48,392 nucleotides of DNA from Nocardia araoensis NBRC 100135. GTDB taxonomy: Bacteria > Actinomycetota > Actinomycetes > Mycobacteriales > Mycobacteriaceae. A program made the position numbers and the translations under genes. Each line of letters starts with the position of its first letter. The first letter of the stretch is position 1. Positions 8,167 to 16,653 of the stretch are shown here, in pieces. The notes under the pieces were generated by a model. That model was not told where the DNA came from, did no database searches, and saw nothing but the letters and a program-made list of their open reading frames with translations. The stretch covers positions 1-48,392 of the forward strand of contig NZ_BAFR01000011.1 in NCBI RefSeq assembly GCF_000308435.1, read 5' to 3'.

Positions 8167-9311
8167 CCACCGAGCAACGTAGGCTGCGCGACGAATTGCG
8201 CGCCTACTTCGCCGATCTCGTGACTCCCGAGGAGGAGGCCGAGATGGCGGTGAACCGGCACGGCGACGCCTACCGCGCCGTGGTGCGCCGGATGGGTCGC
8301 GACGGCTGGCTCGGCGTCGGCTGGCCGAAGGAATTCGGCGGGCAGGGCTTCGGGACGGTCGAGCAGCAGATCTTCTTCAACGAGGCGGTCCGGGCCGACG
8401 TCCCGCTCCCGCTGGTGACGCTGCTGACCGTCGGCCCCACCTTGCAGCAGTTCGGCACCGAGGAGCAGAAGCAGCGGTTCCTGCCCGGGATCCTCTCCGG
8501 CGATATCCATTTCGCCATCGGCTACTCCGAGCCGGACGCGGGCACCGACCTCGCCGCGCTGCGCACCTCGGCGGTGCGCGACGAGTCCGGCGACTGGATC
8601 GTCAACGGGCAGAAGATCTTCACCACGGGCGCGCACGAGGCCGACTTCGTCTGGCTGGCCTGCCGCACCGGCTCCACCGAGTCGCGCCACCGCGGCATCA
8701 CGATCCTGATCGTGGACACCACCGACCCCGGCTACTCGTGGACGCCGATCATCACCTGCGACGGCGCGCACCACACCAACGCGACCTATTTCGACAACGT
8801 GCGCGTCGCGGCGAACATGCTGGTCGGCGAGGAGAACCGGGGCTGGAAGCTGATCACGACGCAGCTCAACCACGAGCGGGTGAGCCTGGGTCCGTCCGGC
8901 AAGATCGAGCAGCTCTACGACCGGGTGCGCGACTGGGCGCGACCGCGCGGCGTGCTCGCCGAACTCGACGTGCGCCGAGCGCTCGGCCGCATCCACGCCA
9001 TGGTCCGGTTGAACGAACTGCTGAACTGGCAGGTCGCCGCGACCCATGACGGAGACCAAGCGCAGGTGATCGCCGACGCGTCCGCGACCAAGGTCTACTC
9101 CACCGAATCGCTCCAGGAGGCGGGCAGGCTCGCCGAGGAGATCGTCGGCCGCTACGGCGACCCTGCCGACCCGGCCACCGGCGAGCTGCTGACCTGGCTG
9201 GACCGCAGGACCAAGCAGAACCTCGTGGTCACCTTCGGCGGTGGCGTCAACGAGGTGATGCGCGAACTGGTCGCCTCGTCCGGTCTGCGGTTGCCGCGAG
9301 TACCCCGATAA
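8151..9311 (+). CDS. fadE29: Acyl-CoA dehydrogenase subunit FadE29 (ChsE2)
   Basis: This 386-residue partner of FadE28 has the classic acyl-CoA dehydrogenase features: IGYSEPDAGTDLAALRTSAV for FAD and substrate binding, a middle beta domain, and a C-terminal helical domain with MRELVASSGLRLPRVPR at the end. The pair introduces the double bond into the three-carbon side chain of 3-oxo-4-pregnene-20-carboxyl-CoA. The ATG inside the fadE28 tail gives an N-terminus MFIDLTTEQRRLRDEL typical of the family; an upstream in-frame ATG would add 43 arginine-rich residues that look like shadow sequence of fadE28. The product feeds ChsH1-ChsH2 encoded next. Confidence 0.94.
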   Translation: MFIDLTTEQRRLRDELRAYFADLVTPEEEAEMAVNRHGDAYRAVVRRMGRDGWLGVGWPKEFGGQGFGTVEQQIFFNEAVRADVPLPLVTLLTVGPTLQQFGTEEQKQRFLPGILSGDIHFAIGYSEPDAGTDLAALRTSAVRDESGDWIVNGQKIFTTGAHEADFVWLACRTGSTESRHRGITILIVDTTDPGYSWTPIITCDGAHHTNATYFDNVRVAANMLVGEENRGWKLITTQLNHERVSLGPSGKIEQLYDRVRDWARPRGVLAELDVRRALGRIHAMVRLNELLNWQVAATHDGDQAQVIADASATKVYSTESLQEAGRLAEEIVGRYGDPADPATGELLTWLDRRTKQNLVVTFGGGVNEVMRELVASSGLRLPRVPR

Positions 9312-9329
9312 CGAGACAAGGAGCCGCGC

Positions 9330-10265
9330 GTGCCGGAAACCACCACTCCGGAAGCGATCGTCGCCGCAGCCGAAGCCATCAAGGCGGCGGGTGCGAGCGC
9401 GCCCCGTTTCGGGCGCGATCCGGTGAACCAGCCGATGATCAACAACTGGGTCGAGGCGCTCGGCGACGCCAACCCGATCTACGTCGACGAGGAAGCGGCG
9501 CGCGCGGCGGGACATCCCGGCATCGTTGCGCCGCCCGCCATGGCTCAGGTATGGACCATGTTCGGCCTCAATGGTTCTCGTCCCGCCGACGATCCGATGG
9601 GAGCGGCCACGGAGCTGCTCGACGCCGCCGGATACACCTCCGTGGTCGCCACGGATTGTCAGCAGACCTACCACCGCTACCTCGAAGTCGGTGAACAGGT
9701 CTCGGTCACCAGCACGCTGTCGGACATCCGCGGCCCGAAGCGGACCGCGCTGGGCGAGGGCTGGTTCGTCACCTTCCGGACCACTTGGCGGGTCGGCGAC
9801 GAGGTCGTCGCCGAAATGCTGTTCCGGCTGCTGAAATTCGCTCCCGGCACCGCCGCGCCGAAAGCCGCGGAGGGCACGCGGGTCAAGCCGCTGGTCTCCT
9901 GGGACACCGAATTCTTCTGGGAGGGGACCAGAGCGGGCGAGCTGCGGATCCAGCGGCTGCCGGACGGCTCGCTGCGGCACCCGCCCATTCCGGCCATCTG
10001 GCAGGACAAATCGAAACCGACCGACTATGTCGTCGCCTCCGGGCGCGGCACCGTGTTCAGTTACGTCGTGCACCACGCGCCGAAGGTGCCGGGGCGGCAG
10101 CTGCCGTTCGTGGTGGCGCTGGTCGAATTGGAGGAAGGCGTGCGCATGCTCGGTGAACTGCGCGGCATCGACCCGGCCGAGGTGCGGATCGGCCTGCCGG
10201 TCGAGGTGGGCTTCGAGAAGCTCGACGACGAGGCGACGCTGCCGGTCTGGCAGGTGGTCTCATGA
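9330..10265 (+). CDS. chsH2: ChsH2: MaoC-like hydratase subunit fused to a DUF35 domain
   Basis: This 311-residue protein has two parts. The N-terminal MaoC-like hot-dog domain (about 20-175) begins with FGRDPVNQPMINNWVEALGD. The C-terminal DUF35 OB-fold domain (about 190-310) begins with WDTEFFWEGTRAGELRIQR. With ChsH1 it hydrates the 17-ene steroid CoA. The DUF35 part is known from Ltp2-ChsH2 work to dock on Ltp2 and complete the retro-aldolase. The region where many DUF35 proteins carry a four-cysteine zinc ribbon (RIQRLPDGSLRHPPIP) has no cysteine. The start is the GTG after ACAAGGAGC, about 7 nt away. The stop overlaps the chsH1 start in an ATGA. Confidence 0.92.
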   Translation: MPETTTPEAIVAAAEAIKAAGASAPRFGRDPVNQPMINNWVEALGDANPIYVDEEAARAAGHPGIVAPPAMAQVWTMFGLNGSRPADDPMGAATELLDAAGYTSVVATDCQQTYHRYLEVGEQVSVTSTLSDIRGPKRTALGEGWFVTFRTTWRVGDEVVAEMLFRLLKFAPGTAAPKAAEGTRVKPLVSWDTEFFWEGTRAGELRIQRLPDGSLRHPPIPAIWQDKSKPTDYVVASGRGTVFSYVVHHAPKVPGRQLPFVVALVELEEGVRMLGELRGIDPAEVRIGLPVEVGFEKLDDEATLPVWQVVS

Positions 10266-10681
10266 CCGCCGCCGTCGAACCCGGCGCCGTGCGCGTCGGC
10301 ACGGTGCTGCCCGAGCTGGTGATCCACGCCGACCCCACGTTCGTGATCAGCACTGCCCTGGCCACCAGGGATTTCCAGGACGTGCACCACGACAGGGACA
10401 AGGCCGTCGCCCGCGGCTCGAAGGACATCTTCGTCAACATCCTCACCGACACCGGCTTGGTGCAGCGCTTCGTCACCGACTGGGCGGGTCCGCGCGCGGT
10501 CGTCAAGTCGATCGCGCTGCGCTTGGGCGTGCCGCTCTACGCGGGGGACACGCTGACGCTCACCGGCACGGTGACCGCGCTGGAGGGCGAGGACGTGCAC
10601 ATCGACGTGGTCGGCACAGACAGCCTCGGCGACCACATCACGGCCACGGCCGTCATCGCGTTGCGGAGGGCCGATGTCTGA
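10262..10681 (+). CDS. chsH1: ChsH1: MaoC-like enoyl-CoA hydratase subunit
   Basis: This 139-residue single hot-dog fold protein carries the hydratase-2 type catalytic motif in DFQDVHHDRDKA (Asp and His). Family knowledge places it with the MaoC domain of ChsH2 in an alpha2beta2 hydratase that adds water to 3-oxo-4,17-pregnadiene-20-carboxyl-CoA. It starts in a 4-nt ATGA overlap with chsH2 and ends in an 8-nt overlap with ltp2, so the three products are translationally coupled. This fits the physical complex formed by hydratase and aldolase. Confidence 0.93.
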   Translation: MTAAVEPGAVRVGTVLPELVIHADPTFVISTALATRDFQDVHHDRDKAVARGSKDIFVNILTDTGLVQRFVTDWAGPRAVVKSIALRLGVPLYAGDTLTLTGTVTALEGEDVHIDVVGTDSLGDHITATAVIALRRADV

Positions 10682-11852
10682 GCAGACGATTTCCGGGCGC
10701 GCCGCAGTCGTCGGCATCGGCGCCACCGATTTCTCCAAGGATTCCGGGCGCAGCGAACTGCGTCTGGCCGCCGAAGCGGTCACCGCCGCACTGGCCGACG
10801 CCGGTCTGACGCCCGCCGACGTGGACGGCCTGACCACGTTCACCATGGACACCAACACCCAGGCCGCCGTGGCCAGGGCGGTCGGTATTCCGCAGCTGAA
10901 GTTCTTCAGCCACATCGGTTACGGCGGCGGCGCGGCCTGCGCCACCATTCAGCAGGCCGCGATGGCGGTGGCCACCGGCGTCGCGGACGTCGTGGTGGCC
11001 TATCGCGCGTTCAACGAGCGGTCGGTGTCCCGGTTCGGGCAGTTCTCCACGGCGCTGGCCACCGCGCCCACTTCCTCGGGCATCGACGCGGGGTGGTCCT
11101 ATCCGCAAGGGCTGGGCACGCCGGCCGCGCAGGTCGCGATGGTCGCCCGGCGCTACATGCACGTCTACGGGGCCACCAGCGCGGACTTCGGCCGCGTGGC
11201 CGTCGCCGACCGCAAGCATGCCGCGGTGAACCCGGCCGCCTTCTTCTACGGCAAGCCGATCACGCTGGAGGACCATCAGAATTCCCGCTGGATCGCCGAA
11301 CCGCTGCACCTGCTGGATTGCTGCCAGGAATCCGACGGAGGCGTCGCGATCGTCGTCACCAGCGTCGAGCGGGCTCGCGACCTGCCGCAGCGGCCCGCCG
11401 TCATCGCCGCGGCCGCCCAGGGTTCCGGCGCCGACCAGTACGTGATGACCAGCTACTACCGCGACGCCATGACCGGTCTTCCGGAGATGGGCCTGGTCGG
11501 CGCGCAGCTGTGGGCGCAGAGCGGGTTGGGTCCGGAGGACATGCAGGCCGCCATCCTGTACGACCACTTCACCCCGTTCGTCCTCATGCAACTGGAGGAA
11601 CTCGGGTTCTGCGGCCGGGGCGAGGCGAAGGACTTCATCGCCGACGGCGCCATCGAGGTCGGCGGACGCCTGCCGCTCAACACCCACGGCGGCCAGCTCG
11701 GCGAGGCGTACATCCACGGCATGAACGGCATCGCCGAAGCCGTGCGCCAGATCCGCGGCACCTCGGTCAACCCGGTCTCCGACCTGACCAACATCCTGGT
11801 CACCGCGGGCACCGGCGTGCCGACCTCCGGGCTCGTGCTCACCGCCGACTGA
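10674..11852 (+). CDS. ltp2: Ltp2: thiolase-fold steroid retro-aldolase
   Basis: This 392-residue thiolase-superfamily protein is of the lipid-transfer (SCP-x-like) type. Visible marks are AAVVGIGATDFSKDSGRSE at the N-terminus and PLNTHGGQLGEAYIHGMNG near the C-terminus, a region rich in conserved glycines and a histidine. In the igr pathway Ltp2 with the ChsH2 DUF35 domain cleaves 17-hydroxy-3-oxo-4-pregnene-20-carboxyl-CoA to androst-4-ene-3,17-dione and propionyl-CoA, ending side-chain removal. GGAGGG lies about 4 nt before the ATG inside chsH1. It is the last gene of the fadE34 run. Confidence 0.93.
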   Translation: MSEQTISGRAAVVGIGATDFSKDSGRSELRLAAEAVTAALADAGLTPADVDGLTTFTMDTNTQAAVARAVGIPQLKFFSHIGYGGGAACATIQQAAMAVATGVADVVVAYRAFNERSVSRFGQFSTALATAPTSSGIDAGWSYPQGLGTPAAQVAMVARRYMHVYGATSADFGRVAVADRKHAAVNPAAFFYGKPITLEDHQNSRWIAEPLHLLDCCQESDGGVAIVVTSVERARDLPQRPAVIAAAAQGSGADQYVMTSYYRDAMTGLPEMGLVGAQLWAQSGLGPEDMQAAILYDHFTPFVLMQLEELGFCGRGEAKDFIADGAIEVGGRLPLNTHGGQLGEAYIHGMNGIAEAVRQIRGTSVNPVSDLTNILVTAGTGVPTSGLVLTAD

Positions 11853-11878
11853 TCGGTCTGCCGCGCGTACTCGCGTCC

Positions 11879-11908
11879 GTACTTCGCACCTCTCACGGTG
11901 CGGAGTAC
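11879..11908 (+). terminator. Hairpin at the end of the fadE34-ltp2 operon
   Basis: A 12-bp stem with one G-U wobble and a TCTCAC loop lies 26 nt after the ltp2 stop. No U-tract follows. It is the only strong hairpin between ltp2 and the Nudix gene and probably ends the steroid transcript. Confidence 0.6.
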
Positions 11909-11959
11909 CGGCGTGTGCGAATCCATCACGGTGCGTGGGTGGCGCGTAGCTTGGGGCGA

Positions 11960-12397
11960 GTGGTGGCCCGACATGTGGTGGATGTGCACGTGCTGCTGCT
12001 GCGCGGCGCGGAATTGTTGCTGAGCAGGCGGCGCAGCGCGGACGAGTTCGACGGGTTGTGGCATCTGCCCGCCGGGAAGCTGGAGGCGGGGGAGTCCGTG
12101 CTCGCCGCGACGGTCCGCGAAGCCCGGGAGGAGGTCGGCGTCGTGATCGACCCGGCGGATCTGCGGCACGTCCATTCCGCGCATGTCGTCGAGCCGGGGC
12201 GAGAGGCCAGGATCGGTCTGTTCTTCGAGACTCGCCGCTGGTCGGGCGAGCCGCTCAACCGCGAGCCCGACAAGTCCTACGAGCTGCGGTGGTTTCCGCT
12301 CGCGAATCTTCCGGAGACGCTCATCCCCTATCCGGCCGCGGGTATCCGTGGCTACCTCACCGGGGTGACCTACAGTCAGCGGGGCTGGCCGAGCTGA
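11960..12397 (+). CDS. Nudix hydrolase
   Basis: This predicted 145-residue Nudix pyrophosphohydrolase has a full Nudix box, G-x5-E-x7-RE-x-REEVGV, in the stretch beginning GKLEAGES. The tail YPAAGIRGYLTG resembles small actinobacterial Nudix proteins. The substrate cannot be read; nucleoside di- or triphosphates are typical. The start is uncertain: consecutive GTG codons follow GGGGCGAG, and the frame is open far upstream. It is separated from ltp2 by a hairpin and is convergent with the TetR gene that ends one base later. Confidence 0.85.
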   Translation: MVARHVVDVHVLLLRGAELLLSRRRSADEFDGLWHLPAGKLEAGESVLAATVREAREEVGVVIDPADLRHVHSAHVVEPGREARIGLFFETRRWSGEPLNREPDKSYELRWFPLANLPETLIPYPAAGIRGYLTGVTYSQRGWPS

Positions 12398-12967
12398 TCA
12401 CACCCGCAAGTACGCGGCGAGGACGCGGGTGAGTTGCCGGACGCTCTCCGGCGTGTTCGGGCGCAGGGCGGTGCGGTTGCCCGCGAAGCGATCGAAGACG
12501 GCTCCCTCGACGACGGCGACGAAGTCCTCCGCTCTGGTGTCCGGATCGGGCGCGCCCATGGCGTGGAACAGCTCGCGGGCGCGGTCGACGGAGAACAGGC
12601 TGCGCGCCAGCCGCGGATGCAGGTCGGGATCGTCGAGCAGGTCGATCAGCAGCGCGTGCCGAGCGATCAGGTGGGCGCGCCGCTGCGCCAGCAGCCGGTC
12701 CAGCCAGGCGGCGATGGCCTCCGCGACCGATTGCGCGGCGGCGGGCCGCAGTGCGGCGGCGGCGAAATCGTCGCGGGAGCGGGTGGTGATGCGCTCCACG
12801 ATTGCCTCGATGAGGGCGCGTTTGGTGCGGAAGTAATACGAAGCCGACCCGGCGGGCAGGCCCAGTTCCGCGTCCAGCGCGCGGTGGGTCAGCGCGCGCA
12901 GGCCGTGCGCGGCGATCAGTTCGATGGCCGTTTCGACGAGGAGCGCGCGCCGGTCGCCTGTGGACAT
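12398..12967 (-). CDS. TetR-family transcriptional regulator
   Basis: This 189-residue regulator has an N-terminal TetR helix-turn-helix (VETAIELIAAHGLRALTHRA, then LPAGSASYYFRTKRALIEAI) and a helical C-terminal domain. It is divergent from the ZapE-like ATPase gene. A perfect 10+10 bp palindrome lies between the two starts, so it probably represses itself and the ATPase gene. The ligand is unknown. Confidence 0.9.
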   Translation of the reverse strand: MSTGDRRALLVETAIELIAAHGLRALTHRALDAELGLPAGSASYYFRTKRALIEAIVERITTRSRDDFAAAALRPAAAQSVAEAIAAWLDRLLAQRRAHLIARHALLIDLLDDPDLHPRLARSLFSVDRARELFHAMGAPDPDTRAEDFVAVVEGAVFDRFAGNRTALRPNTPESVRQLTRVLAAYLRV

Positions 12968-12996
12968 GATCACCCTTTCTGGCCGCCGCGCGGCTC

Positions 12997-13018
12997 GTCC
13001 TCTACAAATGTAGAGGAC
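12997..13018. promoter_or_regulatory. Perfect palindromic operator between TetR and ZapE-like genes
   Basis: The arms GTCCTCTACA and TGTAGAGGAC are exact reverse complements around a 2-nt AA centre, 22 bp in all. The site ends 12 nt before the ATPase start and begins 29 nt from the TetR start, a typical place for a TetR operator blocking both promoters. Confidence 0.8.
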
Positions 13019-13030
13019 TTTGGAGGTGTC

Positions 13031-14041
13031 ATGGACTCCCGGTGGGATGCCGATCAGGAGCGGGCGGCGGCGCGATTGCGTGAGCTGGTGGATCGGCGCG
13101 GCAGGCCGGTTCGGCGTCACCGGGGCATCTATCTGCACGGCAGGCCCGGACGCGGCAAGACCATGCTCATGAACCGGTTCTTCGCCGAGGTGGCATCGGG
13201 GCGTAAGCGGCGCTACCACTTTCACCAGTTCTTCGCCGGTCTGCATGCCGCGGCGCACGCGTCCGGATCGATCGATGCCGCGGTGGACGCGCTGCTCGGC
13301 GACGCCGTGCTGGTCTGCTTCGACGAGTTCCATGTGCACGACATCGGTGACGCGATGCTGATCGCCCGGCTGCTCGACACGCTGTTCGCCCGCCGCGTCG
13401 CGCTGGTGGTGACGTCGAATTATCCACCCGACGGGCTGCTGCCGAATCCGTTGTTCCACGACCGGTTCGTGCCGACGATCGAGCGAATTCTCGCCAACAT
13501 GGATGTGGTGGCCGTCGACGGCGCGACCGACTACCGCACCCTCGGTTCGCCGAGTCCTGGTGCGGGATTCGCGGCCGGACGATACATCGTGGCGCCGCCG
13601 AGGCGCACGATCGCGGAGCCGTTGCCGACTTCGGCCGTCCGGAATAACGGTGCGGCGCAGCGGATCGACGAGTCGACCGTCGAAATTCGCGTCGGCGCTC
13701 GGAGTTTGCGCGCCATTGCCACGGACCGAAGCGCACTCGTCATCGACTTCGCCGCTTTGTGCGGGGTCCCAACTTCCGCGGCGGATTATGTTTCGCTGGC
13801 TCAACGTTTTCCGCGCTGGGAAATCCGAGACGTGCCACGGCTGTGCGAAGTTCCGATCGACTGGGCGACGCGTTTCGTGAACGTCGTCGACGTGCTCTAT
13901 GACGCCGATCGCGAACTCACCGTCATCGCGTCCGCGGCGCTCGGCGAGCTGGTGCGGGAGGTACGGGAGGTGCCGGATATATCACGTTTGAAGAGTCGGC
14001 TTTGTGCTTTGTCCCAATCCTCGCCCGATATCGCCCGGTAG
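13031..14041 (+). CDS. zapE: AFG1/ZapE-like P-loop ATPase
   Basis: This 336-residue ATPase of the AFG1/ZapE family has Walker A in GRPGRGKTML (near residue 43) and Walker B in VLVCFDEFHVHDI, followed by VTSNYPPDGLLPNPLFHDRF, all family hallmarks. In proteobacteria ZapE acts on FtsZ rings, and in mitochondria AFG1 helps degrade respiratory subunits. Its role in actinobacteria is not established. GGAGG lies 4 nt upstream of the ATG. Control by the divergent TetR regulator is likely, which is notable for a gene often treated as housekeeping. The gene symbol is by family only. Confidence 0.85.
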   Translation: MDSRWDADQERAAARLRELVDRRGRPVRRHRGIYLHGRPGRGKTMLMNRFFAEVASGRKRRYHFHQFFAGLHAAAHASGSIDAAVDALLGDAVLVCFDEFHVHDIGDAMLIARLLDTLFARRVALVVTSNYPPDGLLPNPLFHDRFVPTIERILANMDVVAVDGATDYRTLGSPSPGAGFAAGRYIVAPPRRTIAEPLPTSAVRNNGAAQRIDESTVEIRVGARSLRAIATDRSALVIDFAALCGVPTSAADYVSLAQRFPRWEIRDVPRLCEVPIDWATRFVNVVDVLYDADRELTVIASAALGELVREVREVPDISRLKSRLCALSQSSPDIAR

Positions 14042-14122
14042 TCACCGTCGCGTCGGCCGACCCGTCGCCTCCCCGCACAGTTGCGGTTCAAGAGGAGGGA
14101 CTCCGAAGTATTCCATTCCATC

Positions 14123-14139
14123 CCGAGCGGACCGCTCGG
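14123..14139. repeat. Perfect inverted repeat upstream of the DUF4129 gene
   Basis: CCGAGCGG and CCGCTCGG flank a single A. With a 1-nt centre this is more like a protein-binding site than a hairpin terminator. It lies about 50 nt before the chosen start of the five-gene MoxR operon. The 14042-14190 gap holds no gene. Confidence 0.45.
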
Positions 14140-14190
14140 CATGTAACTATGTGGCTGTTTTGTGGAGTACTCAGATTTGGTGGTAACGCA

Positions 14191-15138
14191 GTGGCCAGGG
14201 CGCGAGCGCCGATATCGCGCGTGATCGTGCTGATCACGCTGCTGGCTTTTGCCGCCATAGCGTTGCACGGATACATCCCAGGAATCACCGAGAACGAGTC
14301 GCGCAGGCAGGCCCCGTCCGCCTTGTCGGTCGCGCTCATGCCGGTGTTGCTGACCGTGTCGATCGTGATCCTGCTCGCGGGCATCATCGCGAGCCAGCAT
14401 CGGTTGCCGCTGGCCATGCCGGAGCCGGAACGCGAGGACGAGCGCAGGCAGTGGCGGCTCGGCCGCGCGGGGCTGGCAGTGCTCGGTGCGCTCGCGCTGC
14501 TCGGGGTGCTGTTCGCGGCCGTGTCGGCGATCTACTTCATCGGCGCGAGCAGGCCGAGCGAGCCCGCGCGCCCGGCACCGCCCGCCACCACCACGGGCGC
14601 CGCGCCGGTAGCGGGGACGCCGCCGCCCGCCGAACGCGAGCCAAGGTCGGCGGAGTTGACCGGGACGGCGCTGGTGCTGGCAGGCATCGCGGCCGCGGGT
14701 CTGGTGACGGTGGCGATGAGCGGTTTGGTCGTGGTCGCGGTGTCGTCGCGGCGCAGGCCCGTCCCGCCGCAGGCGCCCGCGGTCGCGGCGACGCCCACCG
14801 TGGTCGACTCGCTGGCCCGCGCCGCCGAGATGGGCTTGGCCGCGATGAACGCCCCTGGCCAGGACCCGCGCACCGCGATCATCGCCTGCTACGTCGCGAT
14901 GGAGCGCGGCCTCGCCTCCGACCGCGCCGCCGCCCCCCTCGCCTCGGACACCCCGATGGAAGTGCTTGCCCGCGCGTTCGAACGCGGCGCGCTGCACGAC
15001 GCGTCCGCACGCGAGCTGGTCGCCCTGTTCGAGGAGGCCAGGTTCAGCCCGCACGCCATGCTCGAATGGCAGCGCATGCGCGCCGAGCAATTGCTGCGCA
15101 TCGTGCTCGCCGACCTGCAAGGGGAGGTGCCCGCGTGA
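14191..15138 (+). CDS. DUF4129-domain membrane protein (Rv3166c-like)
   Basis: This predicted 315-residue membrane protein has four hydrophobic segments at about 10-30, 45-68, 95-120 and 155-180, a Pro/Ala/Thr-rich loop between the last two, and a C-terminal cytosolic DUF4129-type domain (MERGLASDR, LFEEARFS). It leads a five-gene run with MoxR, DUF58 and two small proteins. Order and lengths resemble M. tuberculosis Rv3166c-Rv3162c (moxR3 cluster). Its function is unknown; the cluster type is often proposed to handle envelope protein folding or metal insertion. The GTG start is uncertain, and an in-frame ATG lies 14 codons upstream. Confidence 0.8.
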   Translation: MARARAPISRVIVLITLLAFAAIALHGYIPGITENESRRQAPSALSVALMPVLLTVSIVILLAGIIASQHRLPLAMPEPEREDERRQWRLGRAGLAVLGALALLGVLFAAVSAIYFIGASRPSEPARPAPPATTTGAAPVAGTPPPAEREPRSAELTGTALVLAGIAAAGLVTVAMSGLVVVAVSSRRRPVPPQAPAVAATPTVVDSLARAAEMGLAAMNAPGQDPRTAIIACYVAMERGLASDRAAAPLASDTPMEVLARAFERGALHDASARELVALFEEARFSPHAMLEWQRMRAEQLLRIVLADLQGEVPA

Positions 15139-15163
15139 CCGGCCGGGTGAGAAAGGACGTCGC

Positions 15164-15661
15164 GTGAATCGGATGGGGGTGGTGATCACCTGCGTGATCG
15201 TCATCGCGGTGATCGAGCTGGTCGCCGTCGAACGCGCCCGCGGGCTGCTGCTGCTCGTCGCGGGCATCCCGGTCGCGGTGGCGCTGGGCTGGCTGATCTG
15301 GTCGCTGCTCGAGCGCGCCGAGGCGGGGGACGCCGACGAGATCGAGGACATGGAGAACGGCCCGGCCGAGATGTTGCAGCGCTGGCACGCCAGGGCGCAG
15401 ATGCTCGCCGACCGGGCGGACGGCAGCCGTGCCGATTGGGACCGGCACCTGCGTCCGTTGCTGGCCAAGGAGTTCGAGCTGTCCAGCGGCCAGCGGGTGG
15501 CGAAGAACCGCAGAGCGGTCGAGGCGGCGGGTGTCCACCAGTTCGGGCCGGAACTGTGGCGCTGGGTGGACCCGGCCAATTCGGCCCTTCGTGATCAGAC
15601 CGGCAGGGCACCGGGACGTGCGGCGCTGGACGAGATCCTGAGCCGCCTGCAGAGAATGTGA
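15164..15661 (+). CDS. Small membrane-anchored conserved protein (Rv3165c-like)
   Basis: This 165-residue protein has two N-terminal hydrophobic segments (about 3-20 and 25-43) and then an acidic linker (EAGDADEIEDMENG). A soluble C-terminal part of about 110 residues looks helical and contains ELWRWVDPANSALRDQTGR. No known catalytic motif was recognised. AAAGGA 6 nt before the GTG supports the start. Its conserved place between DUF4129 and MoxR suggests it is a structural partner of the complex. Confidence 0.75.
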   Translation: MNRMGVVITCVIVIAVIELVAVERARGLLLLVAGIPVAVALGWLIWSLLERAEAGDADEIEDMENGPAEMLQRWHARAQMLADRADGSRADWDRHLRPLLAKEFELSSGQRVAKNRRAVEAAGVHQFGPELWRWVDPANSALRDQTGRAPGRAALDEILSRLQRM

Positions 15662-15690
15662 AATGGGTTGAGGCAAGTGCGGGTACACAC

Positions 15691-16653
15691 ATGACCATGC
15701 CGATGGACATGACCATCCAGCGCAGCGAGGCCGTGCTCCGGGAGTTGTCCCGGGTCGTGGTCGGCAAGCAGGACGAGTTGCAGTTGATCATGATCGCGGT
15801 GCTTTCCGGTGGGCATGTGCTGATCGAGGACTTGCCCGGCCTCGGCAAGACGCTGATCGCGAGATCGTTCGCGTCCGCGCTCGGGTTGCAGTTCACCAGG
15901 GTCCAGTTCACTCCGGACCTGCTGCCCGCGGATCTGCTCGGTTCGACGATCTACGACATGTCCTCCGGTCGGTTCACCTTCCGTCGCGGGCCGGTGTTCA
16001 CCAACGTGCTGCTGGCCGACGAGGTGAACCGCACCCCGCCGAAGACCCAGGCCGCGTTGCTGGAGGCGATGGCGGAGGGCCAGGTCAGCATCGACGGTGA
16101 GACGTTCGTGCTGCCGCAGCCGTTCATCGTGCTGGCCACCGACAACCCGATCGAGTACGAGGGCACCTACCCCCTGCCGGAAGCCCAGCTCGACCGCTTC
16201 GCCATCCAGCTGCGGCTGGGATACCTGTCCGAGCACGACGAGACGCAGATGATCCGCCGCAGGCTGGAGCGCGGGGCGCAGCAACCGCAGGTCAACCAGG
16301 TCGTCGACGCCAACGGCCTGCTGGAGATGCGGCAATCCGTGGAGTACGTGACGGTGCACCCCGACGTGGTGAGCTATGTCGTCGCGCTGGCATCGGCGAC
16401 CAGGGGGCACCCGCAGGTCGAGGTCGGCGCCAGCCCCCGCGCGGAACTGGACCTGGTGCAGATGTCCCGGGCGCGTGCGCTGCTGCTCGGCCGCGACTAT
16501 GTGATCCCCGAGGACGTCAAGGCGCTGGCGATCCCGGCCATGGCGCACCGGATCACGTTGCGGCCGGAGATGTGGGTGCGCCGCATCCGCGGCGAGGACG
16601 TGATCACCGAACTGCTGCGCCGTCTGCCGGTACCGCGCGCCACCGTGACATGA
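15691..16653 (+). CDS. MoxR-type AAA+ ATPase (MoxR3-like)
   Basis: This 320-residue AAA+ ATPase of the MoxR family has Walker A in EDLPGLGKTLIA and Walker B in VLLADEVNRTPPKTQAALLE, the sensor-1 region VLATDNPIEYEGTYPLPEAQ, and a C-terminal lid. MoxR proteins act as chaperones for folding or cofactor insertion, usually with a DUF58 partner, which is encoded next. The ATG giving MTMPMDM was preferred; a GTG 33 nt upstream overlaps the previous stop and is an alternative. The stop overlaps the DUF58 start as ATGA. The length equals that of mycobacterial MoxR3. Confidence 0.9.
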   Translation: MTMPMDMTIQRSEAVLRELSRVVVGKQDELQLIMIAVLSGGHVLIEDLPGLGKTLIARSFASALGLQFTRVQFTPDLLPADLLGSTIYDMSSGRFTFRRGPVFTNVLLADEVNRTPPKTQAALLEAMAEGQVSIDGETFVLPQPFIVLATDNPIEYEGTYPLPEAQLDRFAIQLRLGYLSEHDETQMIRRRLERGAQQPQVNQVVDANGLLEMRQSVEYVTVHPDVVSYVVALASATRGHPQVEVGASPRAELDLVQMSRARALLLGRDYVIPEDVKALAIPAMAHRITLRPEMWVRRIRGEDVITELLRRLPVPRATVT

